Shown here piece by piece: positions 35,301-44,481 of a DNA stretch of 64,000 bases. Origin of the DNA: Thalassobacterium sedimentorum (GTDB lineage: Bacteria > Verrucomicrobiota > Verrucomicrobiia > Opitutales > Coraliomargaritaceae); NCBI RefSeq assembly GCF_031127905.1, contig NZ_JARXIC010000014.1, forward strand, positions 51,798 to 115,797. The letters run 5' to 3'. The notes below the pieces were generated by a model. It made no database searches, was not told the DNA's origin, and saw nothing but the letters and a program-made list of their open reading frames with translations. How positions within the stretch are numbered: position 1 is the stretch's first letter; every line of letters starts with the position of its first letter. Made by a program: the position numbers and the translations under genes.

Positions 35301-36032
35301 GGCTTGCTATTTCACTGGGAGCTGACCGGCGACCCCGCTGAAGCGGAAGTTCTGAAAAAATATGTGCATACTTTCTTGGGGGAAGATGGTATTTATAACG
35401 CACCATCGGTTAAATTTCCTGAAGCTGAAGTGATTGCTCCACCTGAGTATTTGAATCATGGTAGCATCTTTTTTCATACCTTTGGAGCGATGCACTCGCT
35501 GATCGAGTATCAAGCCATGACTCAAGATCCTGAATTGCACGAATCCTTAATTGCCTCTGCATATGATTTAATCCAAGCACCTTCTTTAGTTGAGGATCGT
35601 GAATTAGCTTATAGAGATTTTAGCTATGGGCTTTTGGCTTATGCGGCCAAGCATGCTGTTGACCCCGAACCTTATCGAGAGGTTTATCGAGCGTTTATGG
35701 AAGAATACGGTTGGGTTAAAGGGTATCAGTTCGTCACTGCAAATCCTGAACATTGGACCGGCGATACGCGAATGATTCGTGGATCCGTTTCCCATGGATT
35801 TTTCTGGGTGAATTGGGCACCATACTTTACTTGGGCTACAGGAAATAATGAGGTGTGGACTCCTAAAATTGAAAATGAAATTCAAAAGGTCGAAATGTCT
35901 GGCACCCGTGACAAGCCTGCGCGTCTGGAATGGCAAACGGATTACAATGATTATCCTGCAATTATTGAATTCATTTCATGGCAATGGCCTTGGTTGCATG
36001 AGGATGACTTTGATGACGCAGATGTGGAGTAG
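32394..36032 (+). CDS. Secreted PcRGLX/YetA-like protein (PL26-type rhamnogalacturonan lyase-like)
   Basis: A 1212-residue protein with a signal peptide (residues 1-28, ending VNA). Residues about 30-320 are a beta-rich region of unclear family. From about 335 comes the RIFT-barrel domain of PcRGLX/YetA-like proteins, with its typical sequence order: SITAGYPFPQG, then VGGEPVAIQASPLAWWPDGSLKW, split here around residues 365-390. A large beta-sandwich follows, then an alpha/alpha-toroid-like region at about 770-1100 (FAHGYGWMYSGD, WTNTEGLPGLFLHYEYLRHG, HSGRLSGLLFHWELTGD). PcRGLX is the founding member of PL26, an exo-rhamnogalacturonan lyase; identity of the reaction here is inference. The extra N-terminal domain makes it longer than usual. 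Likely controlled by the divergent LacI gene. Confidence 0.75.
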   Translation: MVKSFLSLCPLCRVLFVLWVCGVLCVNAETHVENWSYQGERGTLSIEPRTGQLVHWKVGDKLLIDSVDLSNPLEFSLMDGRLGIFRVSRTERVGERRLHVEGAISVFGQDPVPMSIEYSVNSGGDEISIFFAYGVIEDLPSTLSWQLPLNLKPRKRIFYLSDYALPWESRYFYQFTYEPRRNISSVPTIPDRNIWRYFALDQMGESGYRLWKSESHDTAPLIMHEGRVAAPVVQVFDHEGGLSVTYPDLVQSRGGSIRVDAAMGGEVQVSFLSDEIIPAEHELQMGPSTTQKLVLKGYASEDGVLIGRAELTSQYQDTFSEQPSIADVLGESPWLLDAPLADSQSITAGYPFPQGKLKDVSRVGVLVGGEPVAIQASPLAWWPDGSLKWVLLSFPFDASKAVDDCEPPRISLRNQQYLPVSIQVMQRPQEVSKVKHGTFTAELNNDVVHVRNGDLELTLGTGEDWLRGLSWQGEALVDASQSESRAVAYSDFVVDTDVIFPFSSTPKGATIDQGVLVVEHIELEEAGPLRAVVKLEGLTTNREPMRITLRFTLMAGVSEIQLSHTALFRFKDPRNTFLTGLGIDLPLASTMVQTEATEQIQLLQLATYHREKRIDHSVFSEPSDQPGYLQIRGKESGLVASIRNFREQGAKALTLDVADNRLKIELWPELAPLLDMRRYSNLSHRGQLESAPATNDDWVRGVFYETDPVYGIARSHDILLAFDTGEQACEDVMSAAGIAADFQSPPLLYAGWQYYGDEAQVVLPSAAQEEAPHSWQAWTNLATFYLFHQKLHAWYSFWNYGDVRHRFAHGYGWMYSGDILASLLDKSREDNAEVRNHRKLAYRSPNDWNYDNGAYGWTNTEGLPGLFLHYEYLRHGNRAMYFAAEAMARYARDVIIRHEGRWLGTGTRHGVQPWSDGNHQERQTVATEYRLNYLLSGDPRSRDVIENLYQNVYTHGVVDRAEAHSGRLSGLLFHWELTGDPAEAEVLKKYVHTFLGEDGIYNAPSVKFPEAEVIAPPEYLNHGSIFFHTFGAMHSLIEYQAMTQDPELHESLIASAYDLIQAPSLVEDRELAYRDFSYGLLAYAAKHAVDPEPYREVYRAFMEEYGWVKGYQFVTANPEHWTGDTRMIRGSVSHGFFWVNWAPYFTWATGNNEVWTPKIENEIQKVEMSGTRDKPARLEWQTDYNDYPAIIEFISWQWPWLHEDDFDDADVE

Positions 36033-36059
36033 GTTATCTCCGCTGGGGGATAAATTATT

Positions 36060-36105
36060 TTAGACTGAATCAGTGGCTGTTAATGTAATATCACTGTTAG
36101 TCTAA
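36060..36105 (+). terminator. Two-tier hairpin after the PL26-like gene (possible terminator)
   Basis: TTAGACT (36060-36066) pairs with AGTCTAA (36099-36105) and inner CAGTG (36071-36075) with CACTG (36092-36096). No T-run follows directly, so it may act as an RNA-stability or Rho-type structure rather than a classic terminator. Confidence 0.35.
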
Positions 36106-36136
36106 TAGGGGGGAGCTCATCTTTTTTAGAGACGAA

Positions 36137-36175
36137 TCTCATTTGCAAAATAGTATTGTTATTATGCAAATGAGA
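36137..36175. promoter_or_regulatory. Inverted repeat upstream of PEP-CTERM gene
   Basis: TCTCATTTGCA (36137-36147) and TGCAAATGAGA (36165-36175) are perfect 11-bp arms separated by 17 bases, ending 115 bases before ATG 36291. It could be an operator with two half-sites or a leader hairpin. The half-site ATTTGC also occurs, in the opposite arrangement, in the palindrome at 16431-16446. Confidence 0.4.
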
Positions 36176-36290
36176 GGAAGATGTTTCATTCAGACTATAG
36201 TATTATATACCTTATAAGTTTAGGCATTGAGTTTACAAATCTCAAAATTCCACTCCGTTTACTTGAACTTCAAAAGACTAGCGACAAAAA

Positions 36291-37187
36291 ATGATACATA
36301 CATATACTAAATATATCTTAACAGTTACCTCCTTTGCCTCAATTTTAGTGTGCTCGATGTCTGCGGATACAGTCACTCCTGATGATTGGTATGGCTATTA
36401 TAGCTCAGACCGGATGACAGATATTACTGATGGTAATACTGGTTCTCCGACAGTGAATTACAATTCAGGTAATACGAATCGGCAGTCGACTGGTGCACTT
36501 TGGTCCTATTTTGACGATATTTCGATGGACGATGGTGTCACCGTGACGTTTACCACCGATATTACTATTAATTATTCCAATGCCACTCCCGAGGCTGGCG
36601 ATACGGCTGACTTTGGCGTGACACGCTTCGGGCTGTATCAAAGCAATCCAAGCGCTAGCGCAACGACAACAAATATGGGGATTGATCGCGTCGTCTCGAC
36701 GATGCCTGATGTTTCTCCTGAACTAAGTATTATAAACAATTGGGAAGGTGCGATGATTCAATCACATGATGGGCAAGCCTATCGTATGACGGGGGGAGAT
36801 TATCTCTATTATACGACTACTGCGGACGCTTATTCTGGATATATTAGCTCGTTAGGAGGTGTTAATATAGGATTCATTTCTGACGTGGCTGTGAATTTAA
36901 CCTATTCGATGACTCGAAGTGGTGACGATCTGACGATTGTAGGTAGTTATGGTGGTAATGTATTCTCTGGGACATACGAAGATTATTATGTCGGAGGCTA
37001 TGGTGAAACGCTTGATGCTTTTGGTTTTTGGACCAGCAATACGGAGGACAATGATATTGATATCAATTCAGTCACCTTCAGTAATACCAGCATCAACGTT
37101 ATTCCAGAGGCGAGCATTTTGAGCTACTTGGCTGTTATCGGCTTTGCTTTTATTGGGATGCGATTGAGAAGAGCTCCGCGTCAATAG
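36291..37187 (+). CDS. PEP-CTERM sorting-domain protein, surface-exposed
   Basis: A 298-residue protein. Residues 1-25 are a signal peptide (ILTVTSFASILVCSMSA). The mature part is Ser/Thr/Asn/Gly-rich beta structure without a domain I recognise. The C-terminal 30 residues are a PEP-CTERM variant: VIPEAS, hydrophobic YLAVIGFAFIGM and RLRRAPRQ. A strong terminator follows at 37218. It lies between the PL26-like gene and a pseudopilin gene, repeating the PEP-CTERM plus pilin arrangement seen in modules A and B. Probably a surface adhesin or glycan-binding protein. Confidence 0.8.
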   Translation: MIHTYTKYILTVTSFASILVCSMSADTVTPDDWYGYYSSDRMTDITDGNTGSPTVNYNSGNTNRQSTGALWSYFDDISMDDGVTVTFTTDITINYSNATPEAGDTADFGVTRFGLYQSNPSASATTTNMGIDRVVSTMPDVSPELSIINNWEGAMIQSHDGQAYRMTGGDYLYYTTTADAYSGYISSLGGVNIGFISDVAVNLTYSMTRSGDDLTIVGSYGGNVFSGTYEDYYVGGYGETLDAFGFWTSNTEDNDIDINSVTFSNTSINVIPEASILSYLAVIGFAFIGMRLRRAPRQ

Positions 37188-37587
37188 TGCTTATTGCACT
37201 ATACTATTATTTTGCTTAAAAGGGGAGCGGCTTATCGAGTCGCTCCCCCTTTTTTTGATACTCCTATTGCGATCATGCCAGAGCCGATTTCGTCGGTTTG
37301 TTTAACTACTTTAGCCTAGCTTTAATCGTGGATCCTGATGGCAGAAATCCAACTCATAGTTATTTGCTAACCGCTTTCTGTAGAATCTGAAGATCATTCG
37401 ATCCATTTTTAACAAATTAATTGATATAGTGTTATCAATTTGAGTGAAGAGGCGTTTTGTGTCGATTACAAGTAGTTCAGTGTAAGTCGTTAATTTAGTA
37501 TTAATGGTTTTACAATCTCGATGCAGACAAAAGTGAAGCTTTCTGATATCTTTAGTGATACTTTCAAAAATACTTTGCTGATAAATT
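37188..37587. other. 400-base intergenic region with terminator and an inverted repeat
   Basis: No coding frame. It contains the strong terminator at 37218-37257 and, further on, AATTGATA (37419-37426), six bases, TATCAATT (37433-37440), a perfect 8-bp inverted repeat 147 bases ahead of the pseudopilin ATG and thus a candidate operator for the operon that follows. Confidence 0.6.
37218..37257 (+). terminator. Strong intrinsic terminator after PEP-CTERM gene
   Basis: GGGGAGCG and CGCTCCCC pair perfectly, with CT/AG adding to the stem inside, A-residues before and a run of seven T after. It starts 30 bases past the stop at 37187. Confidence 0.92.
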
Positions 37588-38262
37588 ATGAGTCAACGCG
37601 TTAAGCACAAAACTATAAGAGGATTTACCTTAATTGAATTGTTAGCAGTCATTGGTATTATTGCGATCATGGTCTCTATTTTGATCCCAGTCATTGGGGG
37701 AATTCGCGAATCTGCTCGCACCACCAAATGCGCCTCGAACATGCGGCAACTTGGCGTCGCCGCACTTATGTTTTCGCAAGAACATGACAATACGACCGTA
37801 GCGCTTTATTATAACTGGGCTTTAGAATTATGGCCTTATGTGTATCCCGACAGGGCAGATGAGCCTCTCAGTATCTCCGGGAATCCGATTGAGAAATTTG
37901 TGGGTACCATTTTCGAATGTCCCAGCATGTATTTTGATGGTGCCACTACAATGCGTAGCTATGGAGCGAATCGCAGATATGATTCGTCTTTAGCAGTCTA
38001 CGGTACACTAGATTCTTGGCGGCCTGGTAGCCCGGTGAGGCGCTTTCATGCCTTAAGACTGGAGAATCCATCGAAGACTATCTTATTAGGTGAGACTTTT
38101 AACGGAAGTGATTTGACTCCAACATCAGCTATTGCTCGGCATCATGGTAAAATGCATGGAGTTTTTGTTGATGGTCATCTTGAGCTCATTGAGTTGACTG
38201 GGGAGATTGTGGAAGACCCTGCCAAGGGGATTTTTTGGAAGGGGAGTAGTCAATCGAATTAA
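37588..38262 (+). CDS. Prepilin-type N-methylation protein with H-X9-DG motif (pseudopilin)
   Basis: A 224-residue protein with prepilin signature [19 protein letters not shown] (Gly12/Phe13 cleavage point, Glu at mature position 5). The C-terminal part contains His, nine residues, Asp-Gly (GVFVDGHLE), as in the two other pseudopilins of the window. A conserved-looking ECPSM segment with one Cys sits in the middle; the others have FLCP and FVCPS at the same place. It precedes the SSS transporter gene by 128 bases. Likely exported by a type II secretion/type IV pilus apparatus encoded elsewhere. Confidence 0.88.
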   Translation: MSQRVKHKTIRGFTLIELLAVIGIIAIMVSILIPVIGGIRESARTTKCASNMRQLGVAALMFSQEHDNTTVALYYNWALELWPYVYPDRADEPLSISGNPIEKFVGTIFECPSMYFDGATTMRSYGANRRYDSSLAVYGTLDSWRPGSPVRRFHALRLENPSKTILLGETFNGSDLTPTSAIARHHGKMHGVFVDGHLELIELTGEIVEDPAKGIFWKGSSQSN

Positions 38263-38390
38263 TATAGTAAATTAGATAGGGAAGCGATCGGAGAAGCCCC
38301 CCCATTTTTACTAGCTGGCTGTGGTGACGGTATGCCCGAAATTCTCATCATTTACCGTATTTCTTATGAAAAAGACAACTTTCTTATACT

Positions 38391-40430
38391 ATGAATATGC
38401 ATCCTTTTGACTGGGCTATCCTACTTGGATCGCTTTTTCTATTATCCTTTATTTGTTGGTGGTCATCTAGACTGACGAAAAGTGTCGCTGACTTCTTGGC
38501 CGCGAATCGTTTGGCGGGTCGCTATCTATTGGCCGTAGGGCAAGGCATGGCAGGTCTGGGGGCGATTACAATTGCAGCTAATTTTGAAAAGTTTTATCAG
38601 GCAGGTTTTGCGGCTACATGGTGGAATCAAATGTTGGTTCCAATTGGGCTGATTATCTCACTGTCTGGCTTCATTATTTACCGGTATCGTGAGACGCGAG
38701 CGATGACGATGGCGCAATTCTTCGAAATGCGCTATAGTAAGCGTTTCCGGATTTTTGCTGGACTGTTAACCTGGTTTTCAGGAATTCTTAATTACGGCAT
38801 ATTTCCATCTGTTAGCGCTCGGTTTCTGATTTACTTTACCGGACTGCCAGAAACCTTTCAGTTTGTTGGTATTAGTATCTCAACATTTGCATTTGTCATG
38901 GCGATCATGCTAACGATTGCTGTTTGTATGGCGGTGTTTGGGGGGCAAATCTCGATCATGGTTACAGACATGATTCAGGGGCAATTTGTTGTGATTGTCA
39001 TGTTACTGGTGCTTGCCATTTTGTTTTATCATATGTCTTGGGGAGAAGTGGTTACTGGACTTCACCAAACACCTGAAGGACAATCTAAAATTAACCCATT
39101 TGATCAGTCCAACCTACCAGACTTTAACGTCTGGTTCTTCCTGATGATGGGGGCGTTGAATATATATGGGACGCGTGCATGGCAGGGCTCGCAGGGTTAT
39201 AATGCTGCCGCAAGATCGCCACACGAAGCTCGCATGGCTGGCATTTTGGGTGATTTTCGTGGCATGATATCGGGCTTAGCCATCATGATGGTACCGATTT
39301 ATGTATTTGCTTATATGCATTTACCACAGTTTTCCAACGAAGCAGCTTTGGTCGCCGATAACCTTGCTAAAATTGATAATGTGCAGATTCAAAAGCAAAT
39401 GCTGGTGCCTATGGCATTAGGTGACATTCTTCCTGTTGGTGTGATGGGACTGTTTGCTGCGGTCGTTATTTTGTCAGCTGTGTCTACGGATAATACGTAT
39501 TTGCACTCTTGGGGCAGTATTTTCATTCAGGATGTCGTCAATCCTTTTTTAAAGAAGCCGCTCTCGCCGCGAGCGCACATGCTGGCCTTGCGCCTTTCTA
39601 TTATGAGTGTTGCGCTGTTTGCCTTTATTTGGGGACTTGTTTTTCCACTCCACGATTACATTTACATGTATTTCCAGATTACTGGGGCCATTTATCTCGG
39701 GGGTGCAGGTGCCGTCATCATTGGAGGTTTATACTGGAAAAGAGGTACGGCTGGTGGAGCTTGGGCAGCTATGATTTGCGGTTCAATTTTGGCTGTTTTG
39801 GGGATTGTTGTTCGAAACATTATTTGGCCTTACTGGTTGCCTGGGTGGAAAGAACAGTATGTTGATTTCGAATTACTACATCAGTTTCCGGATAAATTTC
39901 CGCTCAACGGTATGCAGATGTCATTCATCGCAGCGTGTGTGGCTGTAGTCGCCTATACCGTCTGCTCTTTGCTCTCAAAGCGAGAACCGGCAAACATGGA
40001 TCGATTGCTACACCGTGGAAAGTATGCGATTGATGCAGATACCGTCAATGGTGCGACGCCGGCCCCTGTGGAGGCGCCACACATTCGTCGTACGATCCTA
40101 CAACGACTCGGTATCGGTCCTGAATTCACTAAAGGTGACAAATTCATTTATTTCTTCAAGTTAACTTGGGCACTTTCATTTGTGTTTATATTTATTATTG
40201 GAACGACTGTTAATTTCTTTTGGCCCATACCTGACCCTATTTGGGAAAAGTGGTGGGCTGTTAAAACGGCTCTCGTTTTTACCGTTGGGTTAATTTTTGT
40301 TTTCTGGTTTCTATGGGGAGGATTTAGAGATCTATATAGAATGGCGGCGGACTTGCGCACTTTGGATCGGGATTATTCGGACGATGGCACCGTTGCCGCG
40401 AAAGATCATGTGCAACAGCAAGTAGACTGA
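38391..40430 (+). CDS. Sodium:solute symporter family (SSS) transporter
   Basis: A 679-residue integral membrane protein with about 14 hydrophobic segments from residue 8 to the C-terminus, including WAILLGSLFLLSFICWWSS at the start. Features of the SSS family include the early SVADFLAANRLAG stretch, the QGxxAA-type loop RAWQGSQGYNAAARSPHEA and a late GGLYWKRGTAGGAWAAM. Members co-transport sugars, sugar acids or other solutes with sodium. The polar insertion around 530-570 and two last helices extend it beyond the usual 13-helix core. It is first in a run with a beta-helix protein, an esterase and a Gfo/Idh oxidoreductase (gaps of 40, 36 and 30 bases), so it probably imports the sugar they release. 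Confidence 0.93.
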   Translation: MNMHPFDWAILLGSLFLLSFICWWSSRLTKSVADFLAANRLAGRYLLAVGQGMAGLGAITIAANFEKFYQAGFAATWWNQMLVPIGLIISLSGFIIYRYRETRAMTMAQFFEMRYSKRFRIFAGLLTWFSGILNYGIFPSVSARFLIYFTGLPETFQFVGISISTFAFVMAIMLTIAVCMAVFGGQISIMVTDMIQGQFVVIVMLLVLAILFYHMSWGEVVTGLHQTPEGQSKINPFDQSNLPDFNVWFFLMMGALNIYGTRAWQGSQGYNAAARSPHEARMAGILGDFRGMISGLAIMMVPIYVFAYMHLPQFSNEAALVADNLAKIDNVQIQKQMLVPMALGDILPVGVMGLFAAVVILSAVSTDNTYLHSWGSIFIQDVVNPFLKKPLSPRAHMLALRLSIMSVALFAFIWGLVFPLHDYIYMYFQITGAIYLGGAGAVIIGGLYWKRGTAGGAWAAMICGSILAVLGIVVRNIIWPYWLPGWKEQYVDFELLHQFPDKFPLNGMQMSFIAACVAVVAYTVCSLLSKREPANMDRLLHRGKYAIDADTVNGATPAPVEAPHIRRTILQRLGIGPEFTKGDKFIYFFKLTWALSFVFIFIIGTTVNFFWPIPDPIWEKWWAVKTALVFTVGLIFVFWFLWGGFRDLYRMAADLRTLDRDYSDDGTVAAKDHVQQQVD

Positions 40431-40470
40431 TCAACCGTAATTTTTTCATTAACACAGTCGATATTTAACT

Positions 40471-42318
40471 ATGAGGTATTCTTCTCACTTTCTTTTATTT
40501 CTCTCGTTCTCTGTTTTGGTTGCATGTAGCCAGCAATTGCTTGGTATGAATGTAATACATGGTTACCCGGAAGGAGTGGATCGAGTGGACATTGTGCCTG
40601 GGGACTTAGTTGTTGATACGCCGACATTGGAGAATCTAGGTTTTCGTTGGTTTGTTGAAGGCGACCGAAATAGTAATGCTACCGTCGAGGTAGCTTACCG
40701 TCGTAAAGGTGAAGTTCAGTGGAGCCCAGGCTTGTCGATGCTGCGCATCAATCACGAAATTGCCGCTCGGCATCAAGGACGGGATTTTCGTACTGAAAAT
40801 TTATTTGCTGGCAGCATCATGTTTCTTCAGCCCGACACTGATTATCAAGTTAAGTTTATCATGCATGATCCTGATGGTGGTGCTCCGGATGAGGCGAAAA
40901 TTATTAATACTCGCACTCGCTCAGAACCTTTGGCCCGTAATAATGGAAATGTTATTCATGTTTATCCGGTTGAGCATCCTGATTATAAATTGGTGGGGTC
41001 AAAGCACATAGATATTCGTGAAGCTTTTGACACCGTGCAAGCAGGTGATCTCATATACTTGCACGAAGGTATCCACAGTAGCGGAGACCTGCCCATTATA
41101 TTGAAGAATAGTGGAAGTCGTAGTCATCCCATAGTCATACGGGGAGCAGGTGCTGGTAAGTCAATCATCGAAGGCGAGGGATTAGAGACCGATATATTTC
41201 GTATTCCGGGAGCCTCTCATCTTATATTTGAAGATCTTACTTTGCGTACCGCCAATGCCGCAATCAGGACCAGTGTAGACGGTTTAGCTGATTCCAAAGG
41301 ACCTGGTGCGTCATGGCTTACAGTGCGACGCTGTCATATCGAAAATGTTCGTATTGGTATTTGGACATATTCACAGAATTCGAAAAATTGGTATATTGCG
41401 GACAATATCATAACTGGGATTGATGAAGAATGGTATCCTAGGCCGCGTAGTGGATATATGGATGGATCCCATACGGGGATTAATGTCTATGGGCAGGGGC
41501 ATGTTGTCTGCCATAACCGTATTAGTGGTTTCAGTGATTCGATCGCTATCGCTAATTATTATCCACCCTCGCTCGATATACATAAGCAGGCTTTGAATAT
41601 TGATTTCTACAATAACGATGTTTCCTGTGCTACCGATGATACGATTGAAGCGGATTATGGCTGTCACAATATTCGTATTTACAATAATCTCTGCTACAAC
41701 GCACACACTGGGATTAGTGTGCAACCCGCATATGGCGGCCCAGTCTACCTAATCAGAAATGAGATTTTTGGTATTAGCGAATTGTCCTTTAAGTGGAATA
41801 TGGCCCCCTCTGGTGTTATTGCTTATCATAATACTTTGGTTTCAGCTGGGGTGGGCTTTCGCTCTCCGTTGTGGAGTAATAGCCATCTGAAAAACAATTT
41901 GATCTTAGCTGGTCAAGGTCGTGGAGCTTTGTATACGGGCGCACTGGATCCAAATACTAGTACCATGAATTACAATGGTTGGTTTGCTGATTCGTCTCTA
42001 ACAGACTGGTTTCGTTGGCGCCAGAGCACGGCCGAAACCACGGCATATTCCTCGTTGGAAGCATTTCGTGATGCAACTGGCTATGAAACCGATGGAATCA
42101 TGGTGGATTACGACGACTTTGTTGGTCTAACTTTTGTGGAGCCAGGTAGAAGCTATCTGCCTAGTGAATTTGATATACGCCTGAATTCTAATGCTAAGGC
42201 TGTCGATGTCGGTGCTAAGCTTTCGAATGTTAACGATAATTATACTGGATCTGCACCGGATTTAGGGGCCATCGAGTATGGCAGTCAACGTCCTCAATAT
42301 GGCCCGAGAGAAAATTGA
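40471..42318 (+). CDS. Secreted (possibly lipoprotein) beta-helix protein with FN3-like N-domain
   Basis: A 615-residue protein. The hydrophobic N-terminus ends in LVAC at residues 16-19, a possible lipobox with Cys19 as lipidation site; ordinary cleavage a few residues later is the alternative. Residues about 30-150 resemble a fibronectin-III/Ig-like domain (FRWFVEGDRNSNATVEVAYR, LQPDTDYQVKFIM). From about 175 to 520 run right-handed beta-helix coils (HLIFEDLTLRTA, WLTVRRCHIENV, NWYIADNIITG, NIRIYNNLCYNA), a fold of polysaccharide lyases and pectinases. The activity cannot be fixed by eye. Context with the SSS transporter and SASA esterase supports glycan cleavage at the cell surface. Confidence 0.78.
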   Translation: MRYSSHFLLFLSFSVLVACSQQLLGMNVIHGYPEGVDRVDIVPGDLVVDTPTLENLGFRWFVEGDRNSNATVEVAYRRKGEVQWSPGLSMLRINHEIAARHQGRDFRTENLFAGSIMFLQPDTDYQVKFIMHDPDGGAPDEAKIINTRTRSEPLARNNGNVIHVYPVEHPDYKLVGSKHIDIREAFDTVQAGDLIYLHEGIHSSGDLPIILKNSGSRSHPIVIRGAGAGKSIIEGEGLETDIFRIPGASHLIFEDLTLRTANAAIRTSVDGLADSKGPGASWLTVRRCHIENVRIGIWTYSQNSKNWYIADNIITGIDEEWYPRPRSGYMDGSHTGINVYGQGHVVCHNRISGFSDSIAIANYYPPSLDIHKQALNIDFYNNDVSCATDDTIEADYGCHNIRIYNNLCYNAHTGISVQPAYGGPVYLIRNEIFGISELSFKWNMAPSGVIAYHNTLVSAGVGFRSPLWSNSHLKNNLILAGQGRGALYTGALDPNTSTMNYNGWFADSSLTDWFRWRQSTAETTAYSSLEAFRDATGYETDGIMVDYDDFVGLTFVEPGRSYLPSEFDIRLNSNAKAVDVGAKLSNVNDNYTGSAPDLGAIEYGSQRPQYGPREN

Positions 42319-42354
42319 TGCTCTGCCATTTATCTAGTCCTAAAAGATAGAATC

Positions 42355-44451
42355 ATGCGCGCAATTTTTTATACAATCCAAGGTTCACAGAGGCTTAGCC
42401 TTTGGGGCGGTATCATAATAATGATTCTGGGCACTCAACATACGCTTGCCCGTGTATCGCTCTCAGCACTTTTTACCGATGGTATGGTCTTGCAGAATTC
42501 CACCGCTACGTCGGTTTGGGGATATGCATCTACGGAGAAACGGGTCACAGTCAGTTTGGGAGAGCTCAGTCAGCAGGCGAAGGTTGACCGTGATGGGCGC
42601 TGGCTGGTCCGTCTAGACCTGACGGATTTAGGTGTAGGGCCCCATGAATTGAGCATCATCGGGGATGACACATTAGTTATTCGGGATGTGCTGATTGGCC
42701 AGGTCTGGCTGGCTTCGGGGCAATCAAATATGGCTCGCACTTTGTATCATTCTCGTGATGCGGAGGCGTTTGCTGATCCAGCAAATGATATGATTCGCAT
42801 ATTTGCAGTGGAGCGAAATCCTTCAATTGAGCCGACTGAAAAAATTGTAGGACAGTGGTATTCATTTAATAAAAATACACGTACTCACTTCTCCTCGGTC
42901 GCTTATTATTTCGCACGCAAGTTGCAAGCTGAGCTCGGTGTGCCGGTTGCAGTGATTCACGCCTCGTGGCCTGGTACGAATATTGATTCTTGGATCGGTC
43001 TAGAGGCATTGCAGTCGGGGACTCGCTTGAAGCGTATGATTGAACCAAAGCTGCGCTCTGATCGTGACTTCCCTGAACAAAAAAAACTTTGGTTGGAAGC
43101 TACAAAAGCTTGGTTGGTCGCTTGCAATCGTGAGGATGTAGAGCCTGATGTCGCTACAGTCGAAGCTTTTGCGGTTCAGCCTATTGTAGCGGATGTGGAC
43201 GGTTGGACTACTGTGAAAATGCCTAAACTACTGAAAGGTGGACGTGTCCTTTGGTTGCGTAGAGACGTGAGCGTGTCGAAGTCGCAGCAAGGCAAAGACT
43301 TCGCAGTTAACTTTGATGAAATCGTTGGGATCGACACGATCTTTTGGGATGGAATCCCCGTCGCAGGTCGAACGTTGGAGTCATTTGGTGGCTCTGGCTT
43401 CCGTAGAAGAGATGTTTTACGGCAGTATCATGTCCCTGCAGAGTTAGTGACAGAAGGCACACATACCTTGGCTGTTCGTTTGTATTCGCCATGGGATCAG
43501 CTTGGCTTTGGCAGGCGTTCACTCTCGGCGGGAGGCAAAGCGATCACTGGCGAATGGTTTGCCAAAACGGAACGCAGTTTTGATCCGATTCCGGCGGATG
43601 TTCAAGTTGTCAATCCCAGTGTTTTTCGAGCTCCACTTCGGCTCTTCAATGTTCCGAGTTCGCTTTATAATGGCATGATTCATCCCTTACTATCTTATAG
43701 AATCAAAGGAGTCATTTGGTACCAGGGAGAGAATGATGCGAAGAATGCAGATAATTATCGTTTTGCATTTCCGCTTATGATCCGGGAATGGCGCAAGGCT
43801 TGGAATCAGCCAGATCTGGCCTTCTACTGGTGTCAAATTCCTAATTATGGCAGTAAAAAGGATGATCCTGCTGCGGAGTCCAATTGGGCAGAAATTCGGG
43901 CGGCTCAATCGATCGCCTTAGATCTTCCGAATACGGGGCAAGCCATTTTGCTGGATGCAGGCGAGGCGGGGGATATTCATCCCAGCGACAAACGGATACC
44001 GGGGGCTCGTTTGGCCGCCATTGCTTTAGCTAAATCCTATGGGCAGGATCGAGTTTATTCGGGGCCGCAGTTTAAATCGATGGCCATTGAGGGAGCGCGT
44101 GTTCGCGTGACTTTCTCGCATACAGGATCTGGTTTGCTGGCGCAGTCCATGGCTTCGGACTATCTGTATAAGAGCTTACCAGGGCCAGATGACAGGCGTC
44201 CATTGATTCGCAACAGTCCTCAGTCTGAAATTGAGGGCTTTGCGATACAAGGCGAGGATCGAGTTTGGCATTGGGCCAATGCTCAAATCGATGGCGTTAC
44301 CGTGGTGGTGCACTCGCCTGCGGTGCCTCAACCAGTTGCCGTTCGGTACGCTTGGGCGGACAGTCCCACCTTCAATCTCTACAATTTGGATGGCTTTCCC
44401 GCCTCTCCATTTTGGGCTGACCGTGATGAGTCACTACCCGCATTCCCTTAA
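42355..44451 (+). CDS. Secreted SASA-type acetylesterase (sialate O-acetylesterase-like, CE20-like)
   Basis: A 698-residue protein with an N-terminal hydrophobic signal (about residues 15-32). The SGNH catalytic domain is split: ASGQSNM at 120-126 carries the nucleophile Ser124, WYQGEND lies at 455-461, and the Asp-His pair is DIHP at 540-543. Between the halves, about residues 280-405, is a jelly-roll insertion (VLWLRRDVSVSKSQQGKDF, LAVRLYSPWDQLGFG), the layout described for CE20-type xylan acetylesterases. A beta domain precedes (35-115) and another may follow. It would remove acetyl groups from polysaccharide outside the cytoplasm; the exact substrate is inference. Confidence 0.88.
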   Translation: MRAIFYTIQGSQRLSLWGGIIIMILGTQHTLARVSLSALFTDGMVLQNSTATSVWGYASTEKRVTVSLGELSQQAKVDRDGRWLVRLDLTDLGVGPHELSIIGDDTLVIRDVLIGQVWLASGQSNMARTLYHSRDAEAFADPANDMIRIFAVERNPSIEPTEKIVGQWYSFNKNTRTHFSSVAYYFARKLQAELGVPVAVIHASWPGTNIDSWIGLEALQSGTRLKRMIEPKLRSDRDFPEQKKLWLEATKAWLVACNREDVEPDVATVEAFAVQPIVADVDGWTTVKMPKLLKGGRVLWLRRDVSVSKSQQGKDFAVNFDEIVGIDTIFWDGIPVAGRTLESFGGSGFRRRDVLRQYHVPAELVTEGTHTLAVRLYSPWDQLGFGRRSLSAGGKAITGEWFAKTERSFDPIPADVQVVNPSVFRAPLRLFNVPSSLYNGMIHPLLSYRIKGVIWYQGENDAKNADNYRFAFPLMIREWRKAWNQPDLAFYWCQIPNYGSKKDDPAAESNWAEIRAAQSIALDLPNTGQAILLDAGEAGDIHPSDKRIPGARLAAIALAKSYGQDRVYSGPQFKSMAIEGARVRVTFSHTGSGLLAQSMASDYLYKSLPGPDDRRPLIRNSPQSEIEGFAIQGEDRVWHWANAQIDGVTVVVHSPAVPQPVAVRYAWADSPTFNLYNLDGFPASPFWADRDESLPAFP

Positions 44452-44481
44452 AATAATAAGATTTAAAAAAAGTTTATAACA

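Noticed and set aside
36137..36175. Reading the TCTCATTTGCA inverted repeat as a transcription terminator
   Set aside because: The 17-base loop is long and no T-run follows on either strand, so a regulatory site is more likely than a terminator.
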